The notes under the pieces: generated by a model
What the model saw: the letters and a program-made list of their open reading frames with translations, nothing else
What the model was told of the DNA's origin: nothing
Database searches by the model: none
Translations under genes and position numbers: made by a program
Assembly: GCA_000934385.1 (NCBI GenBank)
Contig: KN880580.1
Coordinates: 1 to 61,126 of the forward strand
Direction: 5' to 3'
DNA: 61,126 nt
Origin: Cylindrobasidium torrendii FP15055 ss-10
Lineage: Eukaryota > Basidiomycota > Agaricomycetes > Agaricales > Physalacriaceae
Shown here: positions 12,184 to 22,037 of the stretch, one piece after another
How the letters are laid out: each line of letters starts with the position of its first letter
Position numbering within the stretch: position 1 is the stretch's first letter

Positions 12184-13707
12184 CTAGGCCAACGTGAAGA
12201 GAACAACAACAAACGCCGATACACATGAGAAGAGCGAGGTCGCAGATACGGACATTGCGGCATCTGGTGTGGTTGTACTTGACTGAGCCGATGCAGAGGC
12301 AGTACTCGATCCCGATGCGGTGGACACTGAAGACGCGCTAGCTGCCGCGCTGCTGGAGGCTGCTGAGCTGACACCGCCGACGATATCCGCTGGGATAACG
12401 TCGTCGTCGTCGTCCGATCCCTTTGAGTTTTGGTACACCTCATCGGTGTAGAGAAGGGCGGTGGACGTAATATTCCAGCCGTGCTGCTGCATCTTGGGGT
12501 AGTTGTTCATGAACGCCTGGACGGTGTCCTCCGTCAGCTCATGCTCGAGCATGATAAGACCGGGCGTTTTGGATCCACCGAGCCAGTCGTCGAAGTTCTT
12601 GTCGATGCCTGCCATGGTCTGAACGCCCGAGGACATGCTCCAGTCTTCAGTACTATAGAAAGGTCAGTCAAAGGGAGGTGAAAGGCTGTGTGAAGAACGT
12701 ACTCTTGGTTCCATAGAATGGTCTGCAGACCAAACACCTGCAATGCAATCTGTCAGTAGAGATATCGCGGGCGTTCAGCGCCCGTACCTCTTGTGCAATC
12801 GCCCGAACACGGTTATCTGCGTCGCCATAGGGTGGGCGCCAGAACTTGGGTAGACGACCGCCCGTCGAGTTGTGAATGATTTCCATCGTGTAGCCAAGCT
12901 GAAAACATCTCCGTTAGACACGGCGCAACACGAATAAACCAGATACACATACCTCTGCAACAACCTGCTCATTTGTCTGACTAGTCATATGCGGATGTGT
13001 GTATGTGTGAACCGCGAGATGGCCTCCTTGATCGTAGATGGCCAAAAACTCGTCGGGGCGCCCGCGAATGTATTGGCCGATAAGGAAATGAGTTGCAGTC
13101 GTGTTTTGCTGGTCCAGGAAACCGAGCAGCTTGTCCGTGCCCTGTGGTATGTTAGCACACCCCGACCCTGTAGGTGGAGCGCCGACCTACCAAACTGGGG
13201 CCATCGTCGAACCCGATCGCAACAACACCGTCCGGCGCGTCCCACACATCGTAGTCATCATTACGGCACTTTGCGTACGACGAGCAGACTTGAGGGCTGT
13301 TGCCGTCGGTGCCAGCAGGGTAGACTGGGTTATCGTTCGCGACAGTGGTGACGGGAATGTCCGGAATGAGTCCCTCGTCTTGGGCATCCTTCAGCGCGTC
13401 CTTCCACTCTTGCGGCATGTTCGCTGGGTCTGGGGCACCTTCTGGGAATCCCGCAAGCCACTCTACAAACTCCAATTGAGTGCCAACTAGGTGGAAGAGA
13501 GCAGATGAGCGCACCATCTGAACCGACTTCGGCATAGTCGACACCATCTGTTGGCGGTGCTCGCTTGAACAGTCTCTCGACAACATGGTCGCGGGGCTGG
13601 TACCAAACGCGTTTGCCACCACGCATCATAATGGGACCATGGGCGGAGACATAGGCGAAGACAGACGAAAAGAGAATAAACCCGTGCAGAGAAATTAAGG
13701 AAGGCAT
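12184..13707 (-). CDS. Chitin deacetylase (CE4/NodB), secreted and GPI-anchored, copy 2
   Basis: Paralogue of the gene at 2623. Exons 13707-13515, 13462-13191, 13141-12953, 12898-12788, 12737-12703 and 12652-12184 join to 422 residues. A signal peptide ([20 protein letters not shown]) is followed by NodB motifs [26 protein letters not shown] and LEHELTE. After an acidic DDDDD run there is a Ser/Ala-rich tail and a hydrophobic GPI signal. The start at 13707 is preferred over the in-frame 13770 because it puts the signal peptide first and lies below the TATA box. Exons 3 and 4 (189+111 nt) equal copy 1's single 300-nt exon, so one intron was gained here or lost there. The intact Tyr in motif 3 makes this copy the more canonical enzyme. 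Confidence 0.94.
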
Positions 13708-13799
13708 CGCGAAGAAAACCGAAAGGGAGAACCGGTGCTGGCCGACGAAGGGAGAAAGGAAGAAAGCCAAACACTAGAGGGAGATACGAGCATCCCGGG

Positions 13800-13807
13800 A
13801 TTTTATA
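13800..13807 (-). promoter_or_regulatory. TATA box of chitin deacetylase 2
   Basis: TATAAAAT on the minus strand, about 93 bases upstream of the ATG at 13707. Confidence 0.6.
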
Positions 13808-14360
13808 GGGCGCGCTTCTTTTTTGGCCTGCATAAACTGTTACACAATCGTTGAAACGAGCGCGCTGGCCCCTGGGGTGCATAGCCACGCTTGGTCTGCA
13901 CCGGCTCGGTGCTTTCCCTCCTAAATTTGACATCGATTATCAGCTTCAAAATTAGAAAAGGTTAGTGTTTGACCGGAGGACTCCCGCTTCGTTTCTTGGG
14001 ATGAAAGAATCTCAGAGCGGAAGGCGTCAAGTGCCCGAATCAAAGCATGAAAACACTCTAAGATGGAGAAGGAATGAGAGAAAAACTCCACCACAGCCCA
14101 AAGCCGCCCATGCACCCACAGATAGCGGCTTTCGGACGCCGGGATGGCTCATGTTCGGTGCAGAATGACAGCGATCGCTGTTAAACGACGGCACGGAACC
14201 CACGTGGTTATCTCGGTCCGAGCTCCGTGAGTGTGCCTCTCTCCTAATCAGGCCGCCACCAAACAATGCTCGGCTGTTTGCCGATACATCTCCATGTGGA
14301 TTCAAACTTCTACAGGCAGCTTGTCTCCAAGCCGCGCGGTATGATACTGCTATTATTTTA
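13808..14360. other. Upstream of chitin deacetylase 2, 3' of the MFS gene
   Basis: No gene seen. Overlapping short frames on both strands (13965-14168 plus, 13921-14115 and 14027-14395 minus) lack features. Confidence 0.55.
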
Positions 14361-16184
14361 TCAAGGAATCGATGTCGAGCCTCTTCGACGGGCAACTCTG
14401 CCCATCGAACTAGTAGGGCTTTCGAAGGTGGAGTACAGTGCGCCTACAGAACCGCCTACCAGCATGATGCCAGTGAATATGATCAGTCGACCCTGTAGAA
14501 CATGAGTAGTCGACAAGGCAGAAATAGAATGCCAACGTACATAGCCCTCCACTCCATATGCGAACAACGCCTTGCCCGTCCCCGACCATGGCTGTAGAAG
14601 TCCTGAAGCAATGGGAGCCGACAGCACATTGCCTATGCCGCGTCCCGCAATGAAGATGCACATCATCGTCGAGCTTTCCGTTGGGTCATCGCCAGCCACC
14701 TTACCGACAAAGCGCGGCCAGAGAGCTGACCAGCTCGGTGCCAGAAATCCGTAGGTGAGAGCGAATACCAAAAGTGGCCCTAGCGTTGTAGCGAAGCCCC
14801 ATAGAAGGAAAACGGAGAGAGCGGAGCCGATGGCTGAGATGAGGATAGTCGTGCGTATGTCGAAGCGGTCCGAGAGGTATCCGAGGAAGACGAGACCGAG
14901 GGCGGATGCGCCTAGGAAAACAAAGTTAGGACGCTTGGTGTGTGGCTTTCATAGATACAAACCGTTCATGAGTGAGAGGCTGATCGTGCCCCCGCTATGC
15001 AAGTTGAGCGCAGTCGCGAATGCTAGTAAGGATGAGCGTATGCTAATTTAACAACAATGGTATGTACTTACTTGGCATGTAGAGCGTAGGAACAAAGTTT
15101 CCGAGCCCTTGGAAAGCGTTCGACATGAACAAGATCCAGAAGCGGCTTGAGCGAAGGAAGTCGGTGTTGACCGGACGCGTCTGTACAATGTGCGCAACAG
15201 GCACACGAGGCTTGATAAACGGAAAGGTTGGGATAATGACACAGAAACTCGTCCCCTTGCAGCTTAGGTTAGTAAATGCGCAAGACCCAAAGATATAATT
15301 CCATACGAGGGCAATAAGAGTCGTCTTTGAGCCGTATTTTGTTAGAAGCGCTTGTATAACGAGCGGCATGACCACACCACCAACGCCTGTACCGGAGTAT
15401 ATCAGCCCGTTCGCCTGCAGGAGGTCAATGCATGGTACATGAGACCAAACGAACTAATCTTTACCAAGCCCTTCTTTTCAGAGAACCACTCCCATAGATA
15501 TGTCACAGCTGGGAAGTAGAGCATACCTACGGACGTGAGAGTCTGGTAATATGGTAAATTATGATGCTTACTGCCTCCCAGCGCGTACATTATGCCCTGC
15601 GTGAGCAGGAGATGCCAAAGCTCTGTCGCAAACGCAGCTCCTATCAATCCTGCAGTGCAGAGAGCAACGCCAAGCCACATAATATGTCGCTTGTACCATG
15701 GATATCGATAGATCACAGGCATGATAATGAGCGAGGCAAAGTACATCAAGCCCGTACAGAGGGAGCCAACGAGGGAGAGGGAGGAGGAAGAGACGTGAGA
15801 GAATTCATGGGTAGCATAGTGGTCAAGGAAGACACCATACGAGAATGGGTACGACCTAGGTGGGTTGAGTAGTGGGAAGATTATCTGGGTGATTACAAAC
15901 CACACGAGCATCTCGATTGCAAAGGCGCTGATGAGATAGGCCCAAGCATGAAATCCGCGGTCCTATGAGTAAGGTAAGCTGAGATTGACATATTTGAAGA
16001 GTACTCACTGTTGGGGGAAGAGATCTTGCGTTGAGAGGTGCAGTATCGTAGCCATGATTGCTTTCAGACGGCAAATGACTGGAGCTAGTAAATTTGTCAG
16101 AACATATATCCAATTTACCGAGGCAATTGTATACTGATGTATAGATGCTGGAGGTGTTTTCAACTCTATAGGGGAATCCACCAT
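14361..16184 (-). CDS. MFS transporter, SLC16/monocarboxylate-transporter-like
   Basis: Eight exons (16184-16135, 16084-16009, 15962-15572, 15526-15465, 15414-15072, 15022-14963, 14911-14541, 14492-14361) join to 494 residues. After a short polar N-terminus (MVDSPIELKTPPASIH) come DRGFHAWAYLISAF, which fits the family's conserved helix-1 D-G-x-W block, and about 12 hydrophobic helices with a polar central loop after FTNLSCKG. YFPAVTYLWEWFSEKKGLANG and LGYLSDRFDIR match MCT/Mch-type transporters. These are plasma- or organelle-membrane carriers of small organic acids or related solutes; the substrate cannot be read from sequence. Same strand as chitin deacetylase 2, 650 bases apart, with no sign of co-regulation. 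Confidence 0.88.
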
Positions 16185-16634
16185 GATGATGGTCAGTGCA
16201 GGAGTGCGGAAGGAAATTTGAGAAACATACATAAGTACCCCGCGGCGGATGACTCATGCTTTTAATCGGAAGAGAGTTCCGACAACGCGTTCGAACAGGT
16301 CAAGTAATAGTCAAGTGTACTCGAAATCAACGTAATTGAGTACGCGGGGGCGTGAGCATTCGAGACAATGATAGAGCTAGCCATTCAAAGAATGTGGACT
16401 CCGAATATTTAGGCACCGGCGGCCATCAGCGGGATCAACGGCACGGTCGGCGATCGAGGTCACTCTGAGACTTTGTCACTTGACACTTTGCGACGAAGAG
16501 CACACAATGCATCTCACAAGTCCGGGCACAAGCTGACAGAATGTCCAAAATATCCCCGACTCAAAGTAAAGTAAAGTGATTATCTCAGTGTCTACGATTT
16601 CTCTCATACTCGTCCTAAAAGCAACCTGTTCTCG
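16185..16634. other. Divergent spacer between MFS gene and F-box remnant
   Basis: No gene seen. It should hold the MFS promoter on the minus strand. Confidence 0.5.
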
Positions 16635-18421
16635 ATGCAATTTGGTTGTGCCGGAGCCAACACGAATATACACGCAACCGTCTCCGTTCCAGCAGTATCT
16701 GTGGACATATCTCTCCCAGGACCCTCCGGAATCCGTCCGTCATATGGGCACTCTGAAGCCGACATCGAATTACTGGAGTCCGAAGTGGCTGCTCTGGACG
16801 CAGACATTGCCACTCTCAGTGCTAGCCTTCAAGCCCTCGAACGTCAACGCCAGAAGGCATCCGCTCATTTGCACTTGCACAAAGGCCTTCTTTGCCGCGT
16901 TCACGACCTCCCGACAGAAATTCTGTGTCAAATATTCCTCTACTGTCTCGACAGCTCCGACAATGCAGGTTCCTACGATCTATTCACGAGAAATCGCGCC
17001 TATGACGGGCGCACACCTCCATGGGACCTCACTGCCGTCTGTCATAGGTGGCGGGAGGTTGGGTTGCATATGCTGCGCCTTTGGAGCGCGCCCACGTTCG
17101 TTCTAGGCGGGTCAGACAAAATGTACCTCTTTGTGGATGAGGAACAACAGACGGAAGCGAATTGCCTCACCACAGTACTCAGAAGAGCAGGGAACGCCCC
17201 GCTTACACTCGATATTGACGTGGTCAGTCAGTATACAAGCAACATAACTTCAGGGACGCCTTCCCAAGAGTTGAGACCTTGTATCTCACCGGCCTTCCGA
17301 CGCGGCTCATGGACAACGTAATGGACAACCTTGCAGACTGCAACTGGTTTTTAAACCTACGACAACTCGGTCTAACTGTAAAATTCGACAGCATTGACAT
17401 CGAGCGTCTACCTCACGGCAGTGCAACAGTGGATTGGAGTAGCATGCTAGCGTGAATCCCCTCGTTCGAGCCTCTTCACGAGCTTACTCTGAAACTCAAA
17501 GACAAAGCGGGTGACTTTTCAAGCGTGGATGTCTCCTTCGATCTATCCGAACTCTCATTTTCGCTCGAAGAACTCACGACGCTCACCCTCAGCGCTGGGA
17601 GTCTAGCGGCACTGGTCCCTTTTCTTCGTGCATGTCCGTCACTCTCCACGCTCTCCATTTCCGGCAGAGATTTGGACGCTGAAGTACCCGAAGCACACGA
17701 TGGCTCAATGATTACCATACCCCAATTACAGACGTTGAGCCTCTCCGATGTGGAGAGTACCGTCATCTCATCCCACTTTCTGTGCCCTGCACTTTGACAT
17801 CTTACAGTCGCTGGTAAAGAACCACCCTCGCCCGTCATTTTTCAAGGGATCTTATCCCGCTCGCATTGTGCTCTCCAAACACTCGACATACAGTTCCTAA
17901 AGTACCCATTATCTCGAAGCGAGGCGATTTGGTACGACACCTTACCGTTGCTTTGCCACGTCAAGACGTTGACCTTGCGGCTGGGACATGCTTGGTGCTC
18001 GGCCAGGACGCTCTCGCTTTTCATGGAACCAAACATATTCCCCCTCCTCTCCTCTTTGATTGTGCGCGTCCAAGGTAGTTTGGACAGCATGCTCTTGGAC
18101 GCAAGCCGACCATTCGCAGGGATGTTAGAGAGATACGGGTCCGCGGAGGCTGCCTTCGAGCGTTTTTTCGACGCACACATCAACAAAGCGGAGGGAGCCG
18201 TCTCGCCGAGCTTGGACGTCTGCTTCCTGCTCCCATCGAACGAACGGCCAGACATGCATGAGCCTCAAGTGCTTGCGCGGCTGACAGATGCGTCGTTGGA
18301 AGGCAAATGGTGTTCAAATCAAAGCTTGTCACAGATGTACTTGTGCGCATATGTTCAACTCCCCTTGCCCGTCATGACGCTGATGAACGATTCTACTTCT
18401 AGTCGCCGAAGATGGATATGA
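16635..18421 (+). pseudogene. F-box/LRR-type protein, broken by one frameshift and two TGA stops
   Basis: From 16635 the protein starts with a coiled-coil (LLESEVAALDADIATLSASL) and an F-box-like block (VHDLPTEILCQIFLYCLD, then WDLTAVCHRWREVG), the layout of the expanded Agaricomycete F-box family. Near 17220-17270 the frame shifts: homology-like text resumes in another frame (RVETLYLTGLPTRL). From there one frame runs to 18421 except for TGA at 17453-17455 and 17795-17797. The sequence beyond each stop keeps the leucine-rich repeat style. A 31-34 nt intron at the shift would be too short and does not restore the frame. Both stops fit CGA-to-TGA changes. A sequencing error could explain the shift but hardly all three lesions. 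Confidence 0.75.
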
Positions 18422-19097
18422 GTATCTGGTTTGATAGTGTAAACTCTGTCCTTGTAGTTGCGTCACGCGCTCAAAAAATGGCCCTTACACTTGTGCGTTC
18501 ATTGCAGGTCAACAAACATCATTGATCAACGGTTATCGAGCAGCCGGCCCGTCAGCTATATCGCTCGGACCGTTTAGGATAAGCAGAAGATCTACCTGCA
18601 ACGTGCGCAGTGGAGTGCACATCCTAGTAATTCCGAATCGGTGACTTTTAGCTACCAGCTCGGAGCGATTCCAGTTTCGCTCGTTTGTCCAACGTTTGCC
18701 TGACACTGCGTCTGGTGTTTACGGTATAGTCTTTGCATGTCGTCTATGACAGGCCACATAGCCTGGCCCTGAGCCTTCAGAGCTCAGACTGTCCATCGTT
18801 TTGTTCCTCTCTCCCATCTTTCGCTCTCACGCGCGGTGTCAGTACAGTCCGACACGCAGAGATAGAAGTCGACAAACGGAAGAACGTGGCAGTGACTTTG
18901 CTTCTTTGCATGGTCGCCAACCCAGCTTCATAACATATGTACCGGGGTGACTATTGCCTTCTACGATTTAGACGTCGCACGCGGGGGGACTTGCATGACC
19001 CTTGACGGTTGCTAAAGACACAGCCCACTTTACCCACTCTCAATCACTTGACGGGCTCTTCATCGACCAAATTCCCGAAGTTTAGCGTTTTTGAGAG
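18422..19097. other. Intergenic region upstream of the pectate lyase
   Basis: No gene seen; the frame at 18733-18933 is featureless. It should include the pectate lyase promoter. Confidence 0.55.
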
Positions 19098-19104
19098 TAT
19101 AAAA
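19098..19104 (+). promoter_or_regulatory. TATA box of the pectate lyase gene
   Basis: TATAAAA, 76 bases before the first in-frame ATG at 19180. Confidence 0.7.
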
Positions 19105-19179
19105 CCCTTGGGATTTGAGGGGAGTGTTCACCATCAGCTTTACACTCACTGACTCTCCTACAATCACCTATCGACCAGC

Positions 19180-20181
19180 ATGATCTTCGCTTCCTTTGTC
19201 ACTCTTGCCATCGCTGCTACGGCTGCTGCGCACCCCCGCAAGCGCGCTGCCTCCTGCACCGTCCCCACTGCAACCGATGAGGTTACTCTCGACGCCCCGC
19301 AAACCATCGCCGCTGGTGAATCCTTCGACGTACGCACTTTTAGTATGCATCCTTGCTAGCGCATTCTCATTTCCCGCAGGCTGGCAATGCTCGGTACGGC
19401 CGTGGTGTCGAATGTGGTGGCCAGTCTGAAGGAGGCGACTCCGACGCCGTCTTCCTCATCGAAGAGGGTGGCAGCCTTTCCAACGTCATCATCGGCGCAG
19501 ACCAGAGCGAGGGTATCCACTGCCTTGGTAGCTGCACTCTCACCAACAGTATGTACTTCTCATCGTCGTTTTTCATGATGGTAACTGACCGATGGCTCTA
19601 GTCTGGTTCGAGGCTGTCTGCGAAGATGCAATGACGTTCAAACAGGAGTCGGGAACTTCGACGCTGACCGGCGGTGCCGCATTTGGGGCGGAGGATAAGG
19701 TCCTCCAGCACAACGGTGGTGGAACGCTTGTTGTGGACAGCTTCTGTGTACGCCCATTTACTCGTTTATTTGCATTGAGAATGTGTTTGACTCTTTGTGC
19801 AGGTACAGGACTATGGAAAGCTCTACCGCAGCTGTGGAAACTGCGACACGATGTATGAGCGCGTATGTTCATCCTCATTTGCTCCCAATTTCAATCGATG
19901 GCTTAATGGATGTTTCTAGCACGTTGAGTTCTCTAACATTGATGCCTCTGACGGTGGCGCGCTTGCCGGTATCAACTCTAACGTCAGTCCCTTCCTTTCT
20001 GTGGCTTCCGGGTAATTGAACCTTACCTTTCACACAGTACGGAGATACTGCCATCTTCGACATGGACACTATCACCACCAGCGATGTTGACAGTATCTGC
20101 GACACCTACGAGGGCAACGACAATGGTGACGAGCCCGAGAAACTTACCAGCAATGAGTCGAACGAGTACTGCCAGTTCTGA
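19180..20181 (+). CDS. Secreted pectate lyase, family PL3
   Basis: Cleaves de-esterified pectin (polygalacturonate) by beta-elimination outside the cell. Exons 19180-19329, 19380-19548, 19602-19747, 19803-19862, 19920-19982 and 20038-20181 join to 243 residues, typical for PL3. A signal peptide ([19 protein letters not shown]) is followed by a dibasic site (RKR), a likely propeptide cut. The family blocks are clear: [44 protein letters not shown], and [12 protein letters not shown]. Many cysteines suit a secreted parallel beta-helix. The gene is dense in short introns. It suggests plant-tissue or litter degradation by the host fungus. Confidence 0.95.
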
Positions 20182-21013
20182 GAGGTGCCCGTGAAGAAAA
20201 ACCTCTGACACAGTGTCGTGTGAATATTCCCTCTTCATTTCTGTACTACTCTCAGTTGTAAATTTGACAAAAAATATTTGGCATGGAATAAATCAACTGT
20301 CATCGATCCAACGTCTCTTTAGGCCCTGCCTGGTAGTAATCCACGCCCGAACAATACAGTAAACACGCACCCCTTCTTGCAAGCATCTCTCATTGAGTTA
20401 TATCTGAATCATCGACACTCCCGGGGATTTATCTGTGGTTTGGTCGACTGAATATTGCCTAGTAGCGCTGGCGATGCATCGGAAACCGTTAGACTGATGC
20501 AGCTATCGCTACAATTTTTGCAGTATACTTTACCGTCCACTCACATTGCAGGAAGGCCACTGAATTCATACCAGGGAATAAATATGTACGTTGTGCAGCG
20601 ACTCAGCGACTCAGCTAATGTACCCTCTTTTTCACGATTCATAATTTCTCCATTCCAAGACGCACCCTTGAACGCTGCCTCAAGCGATGCCGCAAACTCC
20701 GTCGGGCGCCTAAATAACCAAGATCCGAACTTCCATATACGGTTATGTTCGATCACAATGGGCTCGTTAACGTTGTGTGACTCATACCCTGTTTCCTTTC
20801 CTTTCCCTTTCGTCTTTTCATACTTGCCAGAAAACACGGAGGCTTGGGATCGATACGACGGTATGACCATTTGATGTATGCGCTAGACTAATGGGATATC
20901 GTTCAAAGCTTTTTGTGGCGCGCACCGGAAAATGGAGATGGTTCACTAAGTCGCCGTTATTCGCTGACGGCGCCTAAGATTAAAAAAAAATACCTCTATC
21001 ATGGTTTTGCCAG
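20182..21013. other. Intergenic region, one unassigned open frame
   Basis: A 109-codon frame at 20541-20870 minus (starting MVIPSYRSQASVF) and an overlapping 139-codon plus frame at 20455-20874 are visible. Neither matches a family I know, so I do not call a gene. Confidence 0.4.
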
Positions 21014-21022
21014 GATAAAAAG
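21014..21022 (+). promoter_or_regulatory. TATA-like box of the dsRBD microprotein
   Basis: GATAAAAAG, 75 bases upstream of the ATG at 21097. Confidence 0.5.
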
Positions 21023-21096
21023 CGATGTAGGCCTTGGCCTTGGTCCACAGATTCACCACACTCAAGCTTACATCTCTCACCCAAGCTTCGTCTTCA

Positions 21097-21444
21097 ATGC
21101 CTCCACGTCCCGGTGAGCTCCTACCAGAAACACACTTTAGAGTTCCGTATTAACGCTTCAGCTATAGAGTATCGCTCTCACCTCGATAATTGGGCCAACC
21201 AGTTAGGGCGCGTCGTCCAAGTTGTCGAAAGTAGTTCTGGACCACAGAACAACACGCTGTGGACTGTTGTTATCTACGGTGCTCAGCCTACGCCCTCTTC
21301 ATGTACAACTTGACTTATCTTTAACTTTCAGTTGACAATATCGAGTCGGGCCGCGCAACTTGGTCTAACAAGCGGGATGCCACCGAACGCGCATCCCACC
21401 TTGCGTTATTCAACTGGGGAGTCTACGGCATCCCTGCTCCATGA
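21097..21444 (+). CDS. Stand-alone double-stranded-RNA-binding-domain (DRBM) microprotein
   Basis: Three exons (21097-21112, 21162-21278, 21332-21444) join in frame to only 81 residues. Splicing yields a single DRBM-like domain with nothing else: helix 1 YRSHLDNWANQLGR, strand block VVESSSGPQNNTLWTVVIY, then GRATWSNKRDATERASHLAL for strand 3 and helix 2. GPQ.N..W is the classic strand 1-2 signature. The helix-2 basic patch (usually K-K-x-A-K) is reduced to N-K-R-D-A-T, so RNA affinity may be weak or altered. No signal peptide or partner domain is present. Such one-domain proteins could act as RNA-silencing modulators or dimerisation partners; this is inference. The first exon is only 16 nt, so automated annotation could easily miss the gene. 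Confidence 0.83.
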
Positions 21445-22037
21445 GGCTACTTTTCGATTTGGTCAAGTAATTTACAAAGTACATATTATGTAGCATCGTA
21501 TTGAGCTAAGTGCATGCTATCAAAGAAGCTCGCACAAAACGCAACTGATAGATGTCGACAAAACCGCCTCGGGAGAGTGAAAACGGAGCTTGGTTGCTCA
21601 TAAGTGCCTTGTAAAGATGACTGAAGTATGGCCAACCCGGCCAAGTCGACGGACAAGGTCATGGTGTTTTCACTTCGATCTGACCTCAACTTCCGAATGT
21701 CCCGTGTGAGCCCATCCTTTTTTTCTCTCACTCTTATTCATTTTGAGTGCCGCAAGGTTGCGTGTGAGTATATGTTGATCCTGAGACCACACTGGAGACA
21801 AAAGCAATAAGCAGTATAGAATCTACAGAAAACGAAGACTCGAACGTACAATGAACTACTAGTAGGAAAAGATAATTGCTATCCAATAATACAGACATGT
21901 GTTCAGCAGACACCCATACGTCTCCCGCGCGAAGATAGCCGAATCGCCCGCCCGCCTGCACCCCAGGGCCACTCAGTTCTATCCCGCCCCCAGCCCCACT
22001 CAATCAGGAAGCACACCCAATCAGTGGCCCATGTTAG
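21445..22037. other. Convergent 3' region, no gene seen
   Basis: It lies between the dsRBD gene and the RhoGEF 3' end. The frames at 21486-21731 and 21734-22003 minus are featureless. Confidence 0.55.

Noticed and set aside
17221..17260. A 31-34 nt intron to rescue the F-box gene
   Set aside because: Shorter than any other intron here, and none of the possible splices restores the downstream frame.
20541..20870. 109-codon minus-strand frame as a gene
   Set aside because: No recognisable motif, and an equally long frame lies opposite; evidence too thin.
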